Origin: Natrarchaeobius chitinivorans
GTDB lineage: Archaea > Halobacteriota > Halobacteria > Halobacteriales > Natrialbaceae
NCBI RefSeq assembly: GCF_003841505.1
Contig: NZ_REGA01000022.1
Span: forward strand, 1 to 64,000
DNA length: 64,000 nucleotides
Direction: 5' to 3'
Part shown: piece by piece, positions 25,902 to 34,083 of the stretch
Layout: each line of letters starts with the position of its first letter
Numbering within the stretch: the first letter of the stretch is position 1
The notes under the pieces: model-generated
The model's database searches: none
Told to the model about the DNA's origin: nothing
The model's input: the letters and a program-made list of their open reading frames with translations, nothing else
Made by a program: the position numbers and the translations under genes

Positions 25902-26915
25902 TTACCGAATCCCCCAGAACGTTTTGTCTCCTTGATCGAAGAGGGCGAATTCGAACACCCAATAGAGCGGTGTCAATCCCTCCGCAACCTCGTAAGCTAT
26001 CCGACCACGGCGTTGATCGCCGTCGGCGATCGGCGACCCTTCTTCGAAGGCCTGATCGAGTGCGGCTACAGCGCCAAGGTCCTCCCCGTAACTGTACCCG
26101 TCGTCGTCTTTGAGTTGCATCTGAAGGAGCGTCGATACGTGTTGCTCCTCACCGGTATCGTTTGCCACAGTAATGTCTACGATGACGAACTCGCGGCCGT
26201 CACCGGCAGCTGTGAACTCATCGAGTTCCGTCGCGGTTTCGATCTCGTTGACCGTCACGGTCGTCCCCTCGTGCTCGATTCCGGCACCGACGTCGTGAAC
26301 GTCGACGCGAAGATCCTGCTCGAGGACGTGGGGATCGTCGGCCTCCGCCTCCAGATCGATCGTCGCCCGCTGGAGCGTCCCGAATAGTCCGAGATCGAAG
26401 TCGAACTCGAGTGAAAGGTTCGTGGCGTCTTCGGGCACCTCGTAGACGACGTCACCACGTTCGAGTTCACCCGGTGCGATCTGTCCATCGTTGAGTGCCT
26501 GGGCCGTCCCGTAGATAGATTGGTCGTACGTATAGTCCTCGGCGTCGCGTACCCGGGAGCTCAAGAACCCGCTAACGGTGTGAAACTCGTCGCCGACGTT
26601 TTTGTACGCGACACTGACGACGACGAGTTCGTTACCCGCGTCGGCTTCGGTGAATTCGTCTAGCTGGTCTGTTCGGTCGACACCTTCGACGACGAGGTGG
26701 ATGTCCTCACCCTCCACGAGTTCGCCGACCAGCGCATTGCGTTCTTCCCCGTCGTCATCGTCACCGTCCTCACTGCCAGATTCGTCACTGCCATCGTCGG
26801 GAGAATCATCATCGCCACCACTGGTTTCCTGCAACTCATCATCGGTTCCGACACATCCAGCAATTACCGTCGAAAACGCCGCTGTACCACCCACCAAGAG
26901 AGTTCTGCGCTCCAT
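25902..26915 (-). CDS. DUF4352-type secreted lipoprotein, two repeats
   Basis: 337 residues. MERRTLLVGG with a twin-arginine pair and lipobox TVIAGC21 shows Tat export and lipid attachment. A disordered Asp/Ser/Gly linker (about 25-60) is followed by two tandem beta-sandwich domains of the DUF4352 type, each with a strand like ELVVVSVAYKNVGDEFHTVS or EFVIVDITVANDTGEEQHVS and a loop like DDGYSYGEDLGAV. Such domains are extracellular and may bind ligands; no function is known. It lies upstream of the HNH gene, on the same strand. Confidence 0.75.
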   Translation of the reverse strand: MERRTLLVGGTAAFSTVIAGCVGTDDELQETSGGDDDSPDDGSDESGSEDGDDDDGEERNALVGELVEGEDIHLVVEGVDRTDQLDEFTEADAGNELVVVSVAYKNVGDEFHTVSGFLSSRVRDAEDYTYDQSIYGTAQALNDGQIAPGELERGDVVYEVPEDATNLSLEFDFDLGLFGTLQRATIDLEAEADDPHVLEQDLRVDVHDVGAGIEHEGTTVTVNEIETATELDEFTAAGDGREFVIVDITVANDTGEEQHVSTLLQMQLKDDDGYSYGEDLGAVAALDQAFEEGSPIADGDQRRGRIAYEVAEGLTPLYWVFEFALFDQGDKTFWGIR

Positions 26916-27272
26916 ATCCCATCCGGTACCAGTCTATCTCTTTAGTTATCCTGTGGAAAGTGGCAAGTAGGTCGATTGTACACAGCCAGGGAATAGGACG
27001 TCCGATGCTGCTCACGGAATTCCGACCCAGAAACGCGAAAACGAGTCGTTCGTGTTCGCTCGAGGGAACCTGTAGGCCTCGCGTACAGCGTATTCGAGAG
27101 ACACATCAACGTGACCTGCAGCCGGCAAAACCGCGTGACTGGATACACGTCGGTACGTGAGGATGAGATTTGCCGACGCGAGGCGGTCGTCCTCACTTCG
27201 TCCGGACGCTGCGACTCGCGTGGTTCGAATCACAAGAGCGCAGTTGCCGCTCACGGACTGTTCGCGGCAACA
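26916..27272. other. Intergenic region without a recognised gene
   Basis: This 357-bp space lies between the lipoprotein start and the 3' end of the tRNA-Leu gene. No frame shows a convincing protein and I see no repeat or hairpin of note. Confidence 0.5.
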
Positions 27273-27356
27273 TGCGAGGGTTGGGATTTGAACCCAAGGA
27301 CTCCTACGAGAGCGGGTCTTAAGCCCACCGCCGTTGGCCTGCTTGGCTACCCTCGC
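27273..27356 (-). tRNA. tRNA-Leu (anticodon UAA)
   Basis: An 84-nt class II tRNA on the minus strand. The 7-bp acceptor GCGAGGG pairs with CCCTCGC, discriminator A, CCA not encoded. The D arm GCC...GGC, anticodon stem GTGGG/CCCGC with loop CTTAAGA (anticodon TAA), a long variable arm and T arm TTGGG-TTCAAAT-CCCAA are all present. It reads UUA leucine codons. Confidence 0.95.
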
Positions 27357-27466
27357 ACAGAAGGCAATCGTCCGTTGTCGGCGGGGGTGGATGTGCGTTT
27401 CGGTGTGACTCGAGCGGGAGATCGACGCGAGCCGAAATCAGTAAAACCGGCCGCGAAAGCGCGGGT

Positions 27467-27805
27467 TCACCAGTCGACGCTCAGTGTGCCGTCACCGTGG
27501 GGGTCGGGTGCGATCTCCTCGTCGGTTCGACGGTCGACGACGTGAATACAGCCGTCGTCCTTTTTCGCCGGGCAGACCTCCGCAGCGCGGACGTTGTGTT
27601 CTAGCTCGTCCTCGCCGAAGAAGTACGAATTCGGTTTCGCGATGCCCGACTCGAGTGACATCTCCCAGTTGTCGCTGACCTCGGCGCACTTGCCCGCGCC
27701 GAAACACTTGTTGGCTTCGAAGACGATCTTGTACGGCTTTTCTTCGATCGGCGGCGCGTCCGCCGAACCGACGTCGCTCGCGCGTTGAATGCCGTCGTCG
27801 CTCAT
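27467..27805 (-). CDS. Ferredoxin-like iron-sulfur protein
   Basis: 112 residues. The Cys pattern CFGAGKC with a later CPAKKDDGC is that of small ferredoxins with a modified cluster, probably 3Fe-4S or 4Fe-4S; the middle residue pair Ala-Gly replaces the usual Cys. The N-terminus is a short acidic tail. Members act as low-potential electron carriers, for example with P450 or dehydrogenases; the partner is not evident here. Confidence 0.75.
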   Translation of the reverse strand: MSDDGIQRASDVGSADAPPIEEKPYKIVFEANKCFGAGKCAEVSDNWEMSLESGIAKPNSYFFGEDELEHNVRAAEVCPAKKDDGCIHVVDRRTDEEIAPDPHGDGTLSVDW

Positions 27806-28033
27806 TGGTCGAGAGTTAGAGCGCGAAACCTTTCACGTTACGGTTGGCGCGTCGAATCGGTCGTCGCCCAACTCGTCGGTCGGGGGACGCCGGGGAATCG
27901 AATCGACGGCCTTGTTGAAACACTCACGCAATGATAGTTTTCAGTAGCTGGGCAGCATACAGGGCGCGAATGTCGCACTGTGTCATCGAGAAATGCCACT
28001 AGATTTTTGTCACCAATCGTAGTAGTTGCAGAG

Positions 28034-28303
28034 ATGATAGCACGAGACGAATCGAATAATACAGATGTACGGTTCAGAAAGCGACTTCTCAGGGTGTGCG
28101 TCTCGATAGTCATACTGACTGGCGTGACTGTTATTCTCGGATACGGTGGCTGGATTGTGTTGACGTTCACCGCCAAAGTCGGTGGCTACGATCCAACGAC
28201 AGCCAATGGGGAGTTGCTACGTGATCGGTTACTGGCGTGGCCCGACCGCAACAGAGAAGTCATGCGCTCGAACGGCAGAACGAACCTCCCTCTGAAACCG
28301 TAG
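28034..28303 (+). CDS. Small membrane protein inside the transposon-like unit
   Basis: 89 residues from the ATG at 28034 (MIARDESNNTDVRFRKR); the first in-frame ATG at 27980 is less likely because it follows the repeat. One or two hydrophobic segments (VCVSIVILTGVTVILGYGGW). The base composition is lower in GC than the surrounding genes, so it is likely imported with the element. A gene of similar type follows 22 bp downstream. No family recognised. Confidence 0.45.
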   Translation: MIARDESNNTDVRFRKRLLRVCVSIVILTGVTVILGYGGWIVLTFTAKVGGYDPTTANGELLRDRLLAWPDRNREVMRSNGRTNLPLKP

Positions 28304-28325
28304 CGCATTTGCGACGCTCAGTTTC

Positions 28326-28778
28326 TTGAGCGTACAAAGAGATCTCGGTACTACCCTATTTCAGAGGAATAACTATACGGAATTAGGTGAACAGTCAAGC
28401 ACGAAGCTCTCGTCGCTGTCAGTATGGGAGTCACTGACTCTCTCAATTTTTGTGAGTGTTCTGATACTCGGTGGGATAACGCTGCACCTCCTTACTAGCC
28501 CGTTCACAGTCGCATTCGACCTTCCGACAGTGGTCTTCCTTATTCTATCATCGGTACTGACGTTCGGTCTTCCGCTCTTTCTGTATCTTTACTATGACTT
28601 CCTCGTTCCAGTCATACTTCTTGTGGCTATCGCCAGTGTTTGGGCGTATGGTGGGCTAACTGGTGGAGGAGATAGTTCCGCTGCGGGGCTGATGCTCGCG
28701 TTCGTCTACGTGTATGTTCCGTTGTACCTCGTTGCTGGTGGTCTCGAATATGTCGTCAAAACCCAGATACTCAATTAG
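28326..28778 (+). CDS. Multi-span membrane protein inside the transposon-like unit
   Basis: 150 residues from a TTG start; no ATG lies near the start, so the true start is uncertain. Four hydrophobic segments (LTLSIFVSVLILGGITLHLL, VVFLILSSVLTFGLPLFLYL, LVPVILLVAIASVWAYGG and LMLAFVYVYVPLYLVAGG) suggest an integral membrane protein. The GC content is low for the region. It follows the 89-residue gene by 22 bp, probably co-transcribed. No function inferred. Confidence 0.5.
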   Translation: MSVQRDLGTTLFQRNNYTELGEQSSTKLSSLSVWESLTLSIFVSVLILGGITLHLLTSPFTVAFDLPTVVFLILSSVLTFGLPLFLYLYYDFLVPVILLVAIASVWAYGGLTGGGDSSAAGLMLAFVYVYVPLYLVAGGLEYVVKTQILN

Positions 28779-28952
28779 GTGCGTTGTCGAATAGCTTCCA
28801 AATGGCGGTTAGAGTGGCTCACAGGACTTTCTATGTTGATGATGGCGAACATGAGGATGATTTCACGGAACTGGCGATACCAGAGTACAAAGTTTCGGTT
28901 TTCAGTGCTGAGAGTAGCCGTTTGACATCCTCCCTACGACCACGTCCTGTCT

Positions 28953-29018
28953 GGCTCTGTTGAAACCCTCTCGTTTGGTGACGGGTTTCAGCGGACTTGT
29001 TGCATACAGGGCGCGAAT
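28953..29018. repeat. Second IS-end fragment, related to the left end at 27908
   Basis: GGCTCTGTTGAAACCCTC ... GCATACAGGGCGCGAAT aligns with the sequence at 27908-27971 (GGCCTTGTTGAAACACTC ... GCATACAGGGCGCGAAT). Both end in the identical 17-mer. It shows that more than one related insertion sequence has landed here. Confidence 0.6.
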
Positions 29019-29069
29019 CGTTCACTTCTGGAACCTTGGCAGTCTCGGATGTCTGACGGTATAGGCCCA

Positions 29070-29405
29070 CTATTCGACCCCAAGATATCCAGCAGCATCC
29101 CCTGCGATTTTTCTCACTGTTTCGTCGTCGAGACGACTTTCCTCCTGCTGAATGTCACTATGACGGATCGAGATAATTGTCCACGGATTTACGTAGCTTT
29201 CACGAGGGAGTCCACCGGAATCGAAATCGTCGTCCCCAAGCGGAATCGCGACAGCTCGCCGCGTCGTCGTAATCGCTGCATACAGCGCTTCTTCTTCGGA
29301 AAACGGATGGGTATCGTCGCTCAGGCACACGTACGGACGGTAGTCGTGCTCGGCGAGTAGGTCAGGTCCCTTAACCACCATCCCACGAGTGTAGATGGCA
29401 CTCAT
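29070..29405 (-). CDS. MazF/PemK-like toxin, probable
   Basis: 111 residues. The GMVVKGPDLL start and RPYVCLSDDTHPFSEEEAL resemble the beta-barrel of haloarchaeal MazF/PemK-like endoribonuclease toxins, as do ITTTRRAVAIPLGDDDFDSG, GLPRESYVNPWTIISIRHSD and a C-terminal helix. Such toxins cut mRNA at short sequence sites. The start overlaps the wHTH gene stop by 4 bp, so the pair is translationally coupled. The toxin assignment rests on motif and context only. Confidence 0.65.
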   Translation of the reverse strand: MSAIYTRGMVVKGPDLLAEHDYRPYVCLSDDTHPFSEEEALYAAITTTRRAVAIPLGDDDFDSGGLPRESYVNPWTIISIRHSDIQQEESRLDDETVRKIAGDAAGYLGVE

Positions 29406-29719
29406 TCCTCGCCGTAGTAATCGTCCGTCGTCGAGGCGGAGCTAGCCGCGTGCTGTGCAGCATACGAGGCGAGGCGGTCGTCCTCCGCGATGGCCCAATA
29501 TCGTCCACGATGACGCACGAGATCACGGTCCTCGAGTCGTGAGAGGACGGCACCAACACTTGCTCGCTTGATCCCTGTCGCCTCGTGAATCTCCGTCTGT
29601 GTGAATGCCTCATCGCTGTGCTCCGCAAGGAACTGAAGGATACGGTGAGGTTGTGTCCCTTCCTGTATATCGAGTGCGTCTTCTGGGCCGTCTTCGAACC
29701 GATCGATGCTGATTGGCAT
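29402..29719 (-). CDS. Winged-helix antitoxin partner of the MazF-like gene
   Basis: 105 residues. A winged helix occupies the middle: HRILQFLAEHSDEAFTQTEI, then TGIKRASVGAVLSRLEDRDL with its wing VRHRGRYWAI. A helical Ser/Thr-rich tail follows, ending YYGEE, and could neutralise the toxin. The gene precedes the toxin and its promoter carries three spaced repeats, so it probably represses its own operon. Annotated as antitoxin by position and fold. Confidence 0.65.
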   Translation of the reverse strand: MPISIDRFEDGPEDALDIQEGTQPHRILQFLAEHSDEAFTQTEIHEATGIKRASVGAVLSRLEDRDLVRHRGRYWAIAEDDRLASYAAQHAASSASTTDDYYGEE

Positions 29720-29747
29720 GTCTAATAGGACGTAATAGAGCGTAATA
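29720..29747 (-). promoter_or_regulatory. Triple 10-bp-spaced operator overlapping the antitoxin promoter
   Basis: On the minus strand TATTACG, TATTACG and TATTAGA begin 10 bp apart, directly before the ATG at 29719. Exact helical spacing of an AT-rich motif that also covers the TATA-box position suggests a regulator-binding array for autoregulation. Binding is inferred. Confidence 0.5.
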
Positions 29748-29851
29748 ACGGTTTGGTACGATCCGGGGAATCTGAGGTTTTCACTGCTCTCTACGAACGT
29801 CGCGACCGTGCTGAAGACACCCCCTGTATGCAGCAGTCCGTTCCATTCGAA

Positions 29852-30049
29852 TCACGTACATTCGCTGTCCTCGTGTGAAATAGTGCGGATTCGCTCCAGA
29901 TTGTGAACCACGCACTTGATGACGAGTTCGCAGAACTGCTTCCACCAAAGGCGTGACCGCACAAAGGCACCGAATTTCTGTTTGATCGCCGCATTGACTG
30001 TCTCGTTCATGTTCCGTCGATGGTAGAAGTCGAGACTTCGGGAAGCCAT
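29852..30049 (-). pseudogene. C-terminal remnant of an IS5-type transposase
   Basis: About 65 residues containing FYHRRNMNETVNAAIKQKFG and LWWKQFCELVIKCVVHNLE. This is the C-terminal part of the DDE transposase (region around the catalytic Glu helix) of haloarchaeal IS5-family elements. The N-terminal catalytic parts are missing and the frame is interrupted upstream. It lies just inside the right inverted repeat at 30095. Confidence 0.7.
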
Positions 30050-30117
30050 CCATCATAACTCACGCTACTCACTCGTACTGTTTCTCAACAAGGCCGAATC
30101 GACGGTCCCGAAATCGT

Positions 30118-31092
30118 CTACGGCGCTGAAGCCGCCGGCTTCGGTAGCGCGTATTCGACGCCGGTCAGTTCCTTCGAGACGGCCCACAGTCGTCGTGCGG
30201 TTTCCCGGTCGTACGAGCGATCCGAAGACGCCTGCCGTTCGGGCGGTCCGCGCATGTTCAGTATCCCACTCGGCCCGTAGTACGCACCGCCCTCGACGTC
30301 GGGAGCCGTCGCGGCGTAAAGCGTCGCTAACGCGCCTCTCGCTGCAGACTGGGCGAACACTGCGTTCGAGAGCCGCCGTATTGCCGCACGAATGGCCGAT
30401 CCGCGGTCGTCGATTCCTCGAAACTGGAGTTTCGTGTCGGCGTATCCGGGGTGGACCGCGACGCTCTGGACGTCAGCGCCGGCGGTGCGGAGCCTGCGCT
30501 CGAGTTCGTACGCGAACAGGACGTTCGCCAGTTTCGACTGGGCGTACGCCGACCACGGGTCGTACGATCGCTCGCCCTGGAGGTCCGTGAAATCGATCTC
30601 GCCGCGTTCGTGGAGCGCACTCGAGACGGTTACCACTCGCGCGGGTCGCTCCTCGTCCGTTTCACGACGGAGATTTCCGAGCAACAACCCGGTGAGTGCG
30701 AAGTGACCGAGGTGGTTGACGCCGAACTGCGTCTCGAACCCGTCATCGGTTTCGCTCCGTGGAATTGCCATCGTTCCGGCGTTGTTGACCAGGACGTCGA
30801 CGCCGCCTTCCAGTCGGCCGGCGAACGATCGGACGGACTCGAGGCTGGCGAGGTCACAGCCTTCGAGTCGGAGGTCGGCGTCCGGAACGTCGCTTCGAAT
30901 CTCCCGAGCAGCCTCCTCGGCACGCTCGAGGTTCCGACAGGCCATGACGACGGTCACACCGTGACGACTCAGTTCGCGGGTCGTTTCGAGGCCGATTCCG
31001 CTGTTCGCGCCGGTGACGACGGCGCGTCGCCCGGACTGGTCGGGAACGTCGTTCGCTGTAATGCTCACATCGGTTCGACGAGGAGTGGCCAC
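30118..31092 (-). CDS. Short-chain dehydrogenase/reductase, retinol-dehydrogenase-like
   Basis: 324 residues. The classical SDR motifs are present: the cofactor loop VVTGANSGIGLET (about 25-37), DVLVNNAGTM, the catalytic YAQSKLAN with preceding Ser in VTVSSALHERG, and the MACRNLERAEEA segment suggesting NADP preference. Long insertion-rich C-terminus (YYGPSGILNMRGPPERQAS). The family reduces a carbonyl or oxidises an alcohol; the substrate is unknown. It lies 14 bp outside the transposon target duplication. Confidence 0.8.
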   Translation of the reverse strand: MATPRRTDVSITANDVPDQSGRRAVVTGANSGIGLETTRELSRHGVTVVMACRNLERAEEAAREIRSDVPDADLRLEGCDLASLESVRSFAGRLEGGVDVLVNNAGTMAIPRSETDDGFETQFGVNHLGHFALTGLLLGNLRRETDEERPARVVTVSSALHERGEIDFTDLQGERSYDPWSAYAQSKLANVLFAYELERRLRTAGADVQSVAVHPGYADTKLQFRGIDDRGSAIRAAIRRLSNAVFAQSAARGALATLYAATAPDVEGGAYYGPSGILNMRGPPERQASSDRSYDRETARRLWAVSKELTGVEYALPKPAASAP

Positions 31093-31354
31093 GTCTATGT
31101 TTTCCCGGACGGCGATATTCAGGTCACCGATCCGCCATAAACTCGGTCATATTAGTGGCACATATCGGCCGGATAGAGAGATTCACGGAGCAGGTAGACG
31201 CCCTTAGAGACGGTTTTAAAATTTAAAATGAGTTCTCATATCGTTTTGAGACGCCGTGAAATCAGAAGAAACGTACAGCTCTCGGTGATGGTCGTAAAAA
31301 CGTGTGAATCACGACTAATGATACGTCCTTTATATGGGGTCGGAGGAACAAGCG

Positions 31355-31618
31355 ATGAGTGAGGTGAGAAACATGCTGTCGACCCCGAACCCTGATCCCC
31401 CCGCTCACACGACCGCCAGACACCTGGCGTCTACCGTGAGCGAGTCGATCATGTCGCCACTTCGGGCGAGTGCCTTCTGGGCGACGATCGCCCTCCCTCT
31501 CCTCGCGCTCGTCTTGCTGGTCGCAGGCGTCGTATCGATTTCACTACTAACCACAGCCGGTTTCCTCGCCGCGTACGGTGCGTGTGCGATCGCCGGCCAC
31601 AACCACACCCCCAACTAA
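31355..31618 (+). CDS. Small membrane protein, first gene of a three-gene set
   Basis: 87 residues from the ATG at 31355, which has TTTATAT about 25 bp upstream and a GGAGG stretch closer in. A disordered N-terminus precedes two hydrophobic segments (FWATIALPLLALVLLVAGVV and SISLLTTAGFLAAYGACAIA). The next gene starts 2 bp after the stop. No family recognised. Confidence 0.55.
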   Translation: MSEVRNMLSTPNPDPPAHTTARHLASTVSESIMSPLRASAFWATIALPLLALVLLVAGVVSISLLTTAGFLAAYGACAIAGHNHTPN

Positions 31619-31620
31619 CA

Positions 31621-31878
31621 ATGAGTACACGAGCCACCCCCTCCGGACAGCACAGTTCCCCGAAAGCCCAGCGACTCGTCTCCTACCTCAGAGACGAACT
31701 CGAGGAGCGATCCGGCGACCTGTACGTCAAAGGGAAGTTCATCGCGAACGACGTCGACCTCTCCCCGAAGGAGATCGGCGCGTTGATGGTCCAGTTGCAG
31801 GGATCCGTCGACGATATCGAGATCGAAAAGTGGTCGTACACGTCCGCAACGACCTGGCGAGTCGCAAAACAGGCCTGA
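31621..31878 (+). CDS. DUF7123-type small protein
   Basis: 85 residues from ATG 31621, 2 bp after the preceding stop. The body LRDELEERSGDLYVKGKFIA, DVDLSPKEIGALMVQLQGS and IEIEKWSYTSATTWRVAK is a known haloarchaeal conserved small family, winged-helix-like in outline. Role unknown. It belongs to a tight three-gene set with 31355-31618 and 31881-32033. Confidence 0.75.
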   Translation: MSTRATPSGQHSSPKAQRLVSYLRDELEERSGDLYVKGKFIANDVDLSPKEIGALMVQLQGSVDDIEIEKWSYTSATTWRVAKQA

Positions 31879-31880
31879 GG

Positions 31881-32033
31881 ATGACCAACATAACTCCCGA
31901 AGAACGGGCCCTGGCAGCGAGCGAAGCGGTCGAGCAGGTGACCGCGACGCTCGAGTCCAGAGCCAGACGAGACGGCCGGCGTCGGTTCCCCTCCAGAACC
32001 GGCGCTCGAGACGAGCACTCCGGTTCACGGTAA
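31881..32033 (+). CDS. Small hypothetical protein
   Basis: 50 residues (MTNITPEERALAASEAVEQV), too short for confident calling. In favour: it begins 2 bp after the DUF7123 stop and continues the same tight spacing. The C-terminal half is Arg-rich (RARRDGRRRFPSRTG) and not typical of a halophile protein, which weakens the case. Confidence 0.35.
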   Translation: MTNITPEERALAASEAVEQVTATLESRARRDGRRRFPSRTGARDEHSGSR

Positions 32034-32471
32034 CCGCTTTCGCTTCTTGCCGCCCGCAAAACGGCCGTACTCGAATTTATACCGACTTCCGTCCCGAGTC
32101 ACGCGACGACGGCCGGAATCGTCCACGCGAGGGTACGAGGTGAACGTGGGGACGAGCGAGCGACACGATGAGAAGTGTAGCGGAACGACCCGGCGACGCC
32201 GGAGCGGACGAATCGTTCCCATTCCGACCGCTGTAGCCACGGAGAACACGTCTCCGCAACCAACTCCGAGTGGATTACCTGATACGGATTGCTGTACCGA
32301 TGTCCCGGCGAACCCGCCGCCCGGGTCGCGGGTGCGCCGGAAATGACTACAGTAAACCGTATGAGTCCGTTCACGAGCGTCGACTGCTGAGTGAAATCGG
32401 ATCACACCGCAGAATTTCGCACATCAGTTCGGGCCTGGAACGCCACCGAGGTCGTCCGAAGGGAGCAAACG
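32034..32471. other. Intergenic region with a family B repeat
   Basis: 438 bp between the small gene set and the stop of kptA. Apart from the palindromic repeat at 32282-32362 I see no gene, RNA or promoter. Confidence 0.5.
32282..32362. repeat. Palindromic repeat family B, copy downstream of kptA
   Basis: 81 bp from ATACGGATTGCTGTACCGAT to ACTACAGTAAACCGTAT, the best example of the consensus arms, with an inner CCCGGCG...CGCCGG pairing. Confidence 0.8.
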
Positions 32472-33164
32472 CTAGTCGTTCGTCGAGAGGTAGGCGGGCG
32501 GTACCTCGTCGGTCGTGTACGTCTCCCGGCCGCGTTTCGTGATCCGACGGCCGTCGGCGAGCATCGACGCTGCGTCGACGACGAGGACGACGGGATCGGA
32601 GGCGTGGCGTCGACCGACGCCTCGAGCCGCCTCGTGACTTTCCGAGAGGTGGACCTGCTGGCGAGACATCGGCCGCAGGCCCTCCGTGCGGATCGACCGG
32701 AGGTTCGTCGGGGCGGTACCGTGGTACAGTTCGTCGGGAACCGGCCCGTCCGTCGGCTCGAGGGAGACGTCGACCGAGTGCCCGTAAGCAGCCCGAACGC
32801 GATCGTCGTCGCCTCCATCCTCGTTATCCCCGTGTCCGCCTTCCTCGGCGACGCCGGTACGCTCGAACCGACCCTTCGGGTCGGTTTCGATCACCGCCTC
32901 GAGGTGGCGCTCGCTCGCCCAGTCGTACTGGCGTTCGATCGCCGAGACGAGGTCGCCGTAAGGGGTCCATCCACGTTCGTCCAGGTCCAGACCGGCGTCC
33001 TCGGGAAAGTGTCTGAGCGCGCCGCTGACGAACGTCGAGAGCTGTCGTCGTCGACGACCCGAAAGCGATTCCGTTCCGCGGTCGTCACAGATCGGGCAGG
33101 CCTCGCGGTCGCCCTCGCTTTCGAACGGGCCGTGTTCGGGACAGGTTCGAACGGGTGCCGTCAC
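32472..33164 (-). CDS. kptA: RNA 2'-phosphotransferase KptA
   Basis: 230 residues from GTG 33164. An N-terminal zinc-ribbon-like module, TCPEHGPFESEGDREACPIC, precedes the Tpt1/KptA domain: LSTFVSGALRHFPEDAGLDL, GWTPYGDLVSAI, RAAYGHSVDVSL (the conserved R-x-x-x-G-H-S), ELYHGTAPTNLRSIRTEGL and RQQVHLSES. The enzyme transfers a 2'-phosphate from spliced tRNA to NAD. The nicotinate gene nadC starts upstream on the same strand, 98 bp away, a loose link through NAD. A disordered acidic insert lies near residue 110. Confidence 0.85.
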   Translation of the reverse strand: MTAPVRTCPEHGPFESEGDREACPICDDRGTESLSGRRRRQLSTFVSGALRHFPEDAGLDLDERGWTPYGDLVSAIERQYDWASERHLEAVIETDPKGRFERTGVAEEGGHGDNEDGGDDDRVRAAYGHSVDVSLEPTDGPVPDELYHGTAPTNLRSIRTEGLRPMSRQQVHLSESHEAARGVGRRHASDPVVLVVDAASMLADGRRITKRGRETYTTDEVPPAYLSTND

Positions 33165-33262
33165 GCGTCGAACTGGACGGTCGAAGGGAAAAGATCGATC
33201 GGTCCCGTCGAAGACCGCACTCGTCGGTCCGCCGGGCGACCAGCCGCGACGACGCGGTCGAT

Positions 33263-34078
33263 CTACTTCCCGGTTCGAAACGACAGGTCGAGCGACGGTG
33301 CCGAGTGCGTGAGCGATCCCATCGACACGACGTCGACGCCCGTGGCAGCGTATTCGGGCACCGCCTCGAGTGTGATCCCGCCGCTGGCTTCGGCGAGGAC
33401 GCTCTCGTACTCCGAAAGCGTCTCGACGGCCGTGGCCGTTTCGGCGGGCGTCATGTTGTCGAGCAACACCACGTCCGCACCCGCATCGGCGGCCCGCGGT
33501 GCGTCCTCGACGGCTTCGACTTCGACCTCGATTTTCGTCGCGAACGACACGCGCTCGCGGAAGTGCGAGATCGCTCCCTCGAGACCCATCTCGGCGACGT
33601 GGTTGTCCTTTACCATCACCATGTGCGAGAGATCGAGCCGGTGGGTGTCGCCGCCGCCGGCGACGACGGCCCGCTTCTCGAGCCCGCGGAGACCGGGCGT
33701 CGTCTTCCGGGTCGCAGCGATTCGGACGTCCTCGGATTCGATCCGGGCGGCGTCCACCGCCTGGCGCGTTCGCGTCGCGACACCGGAGGCGTGTCCCGCG
33801 AGGTTGACCGCGATGCGTTCGCCCCGGAGCACCTCCCGGGCGGAACCCTCGACCTCGAGAAGGGTATCGCCGGGCTCGATTCGCGTTCCCGCCTCGAGGC
33901 GGTCGAGAACGTCGACCCCGAGGTACTCGAAGACGGCACACGCGGCCTCGAGTCCAGCGACGACGCCGTTTGCTTTCGCGACGAGGCGGCCGGTCGTCTC
34001 CCCCGGTACCTGATTCGTGACGTCGTGGTGGCCGACGTCCTCGCGGAGCCAGCGTTCGACGTCTGCGTCGGTGATCAT
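33263..34078 (-). CDS. nadC: Nicotinate-nucleotide pyrophosphorylase (carboxylating)
   Basis: 271 residues. MITDADVERWLREDVGHHDV begins the enzyme. Key elements are the GVVAGLEAACAVFEYLGV turn, NLAGHASGVATRTRQAVDAA, TRKTTPGLRGLEKRAVVAGG (quinolinate-binding Arg and Lys), HMVMVKDNHVAE, DVVLLDNMTPA and EASGGITLEAV. It forms nicotinate mononucleotide from quinolinate and PRPP. Last of the nadA-nadB-nadC operon; the nadB stop is 5 bp upstream of the start. Confidence 0.95.
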   Translation of the reverse strand: MITDADVERWLREDVGHHDVTNQVPGETTGRLVAKANGVVAGLEAACAVFEYLGVDVLDRLEAGTRIEPGDTLLEVEGSAREVLRGERIAVNLAGHASGVATRTRQAVDAARIESEDVRIAATRKTTPGLRGLEKRAVVAGGGDTHRLDLSHMVMVKDNHVAEMGLEGAISHFRERVSFATKIEVEVEAVEDAPRAADAGADVVLLDNMTPAETATAVETLSEYESVLAEASGGITLEAVPEYAATGVDVVSMGSLTHSAPSLDLSFRTGK

Positions 34079-34083
34079 CGTCG

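Larger units (their letters stand above)
27908..30095. mobile_element. Transposon-like unit with TIRs and an 8-bp target duplication
   Basis: The left end starts GGCCTTGTTGAAACACTC and the right end, complemented, GGCCTTGTTGAGAAACAG, so 11 terminal bases are a perfect inverted repeat. The unit is flanked by identical octamers GAATCGAC at 27900-27907 and 30096-30103. An 8-bp duplication fits haloarchaeal IS5-type insertion (ISH1 group). Inside are two small membrane-protein genes with lower GC, a MazF-like/wHTH toxin module, a second IS-end fragment (28953-29018) and a C-terminal transposase remnant (29852-30049). It is about 2.19 kb and probably no longer self-mobile. Confidence 0.7.

Noticed and set aside
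27111-27545. Plus-strand 144-residue frame over the tRNA gene
   Set aside because: It overlaps the tRNA-Leu gene on the opposite strand and has no supporting motif.
32034-32281. CRISPR-like short repeats between 32034 and 32281
   Set aside because: The repeated bases belong to one palindromic element and are not regularly spaced; no cas gene is present.
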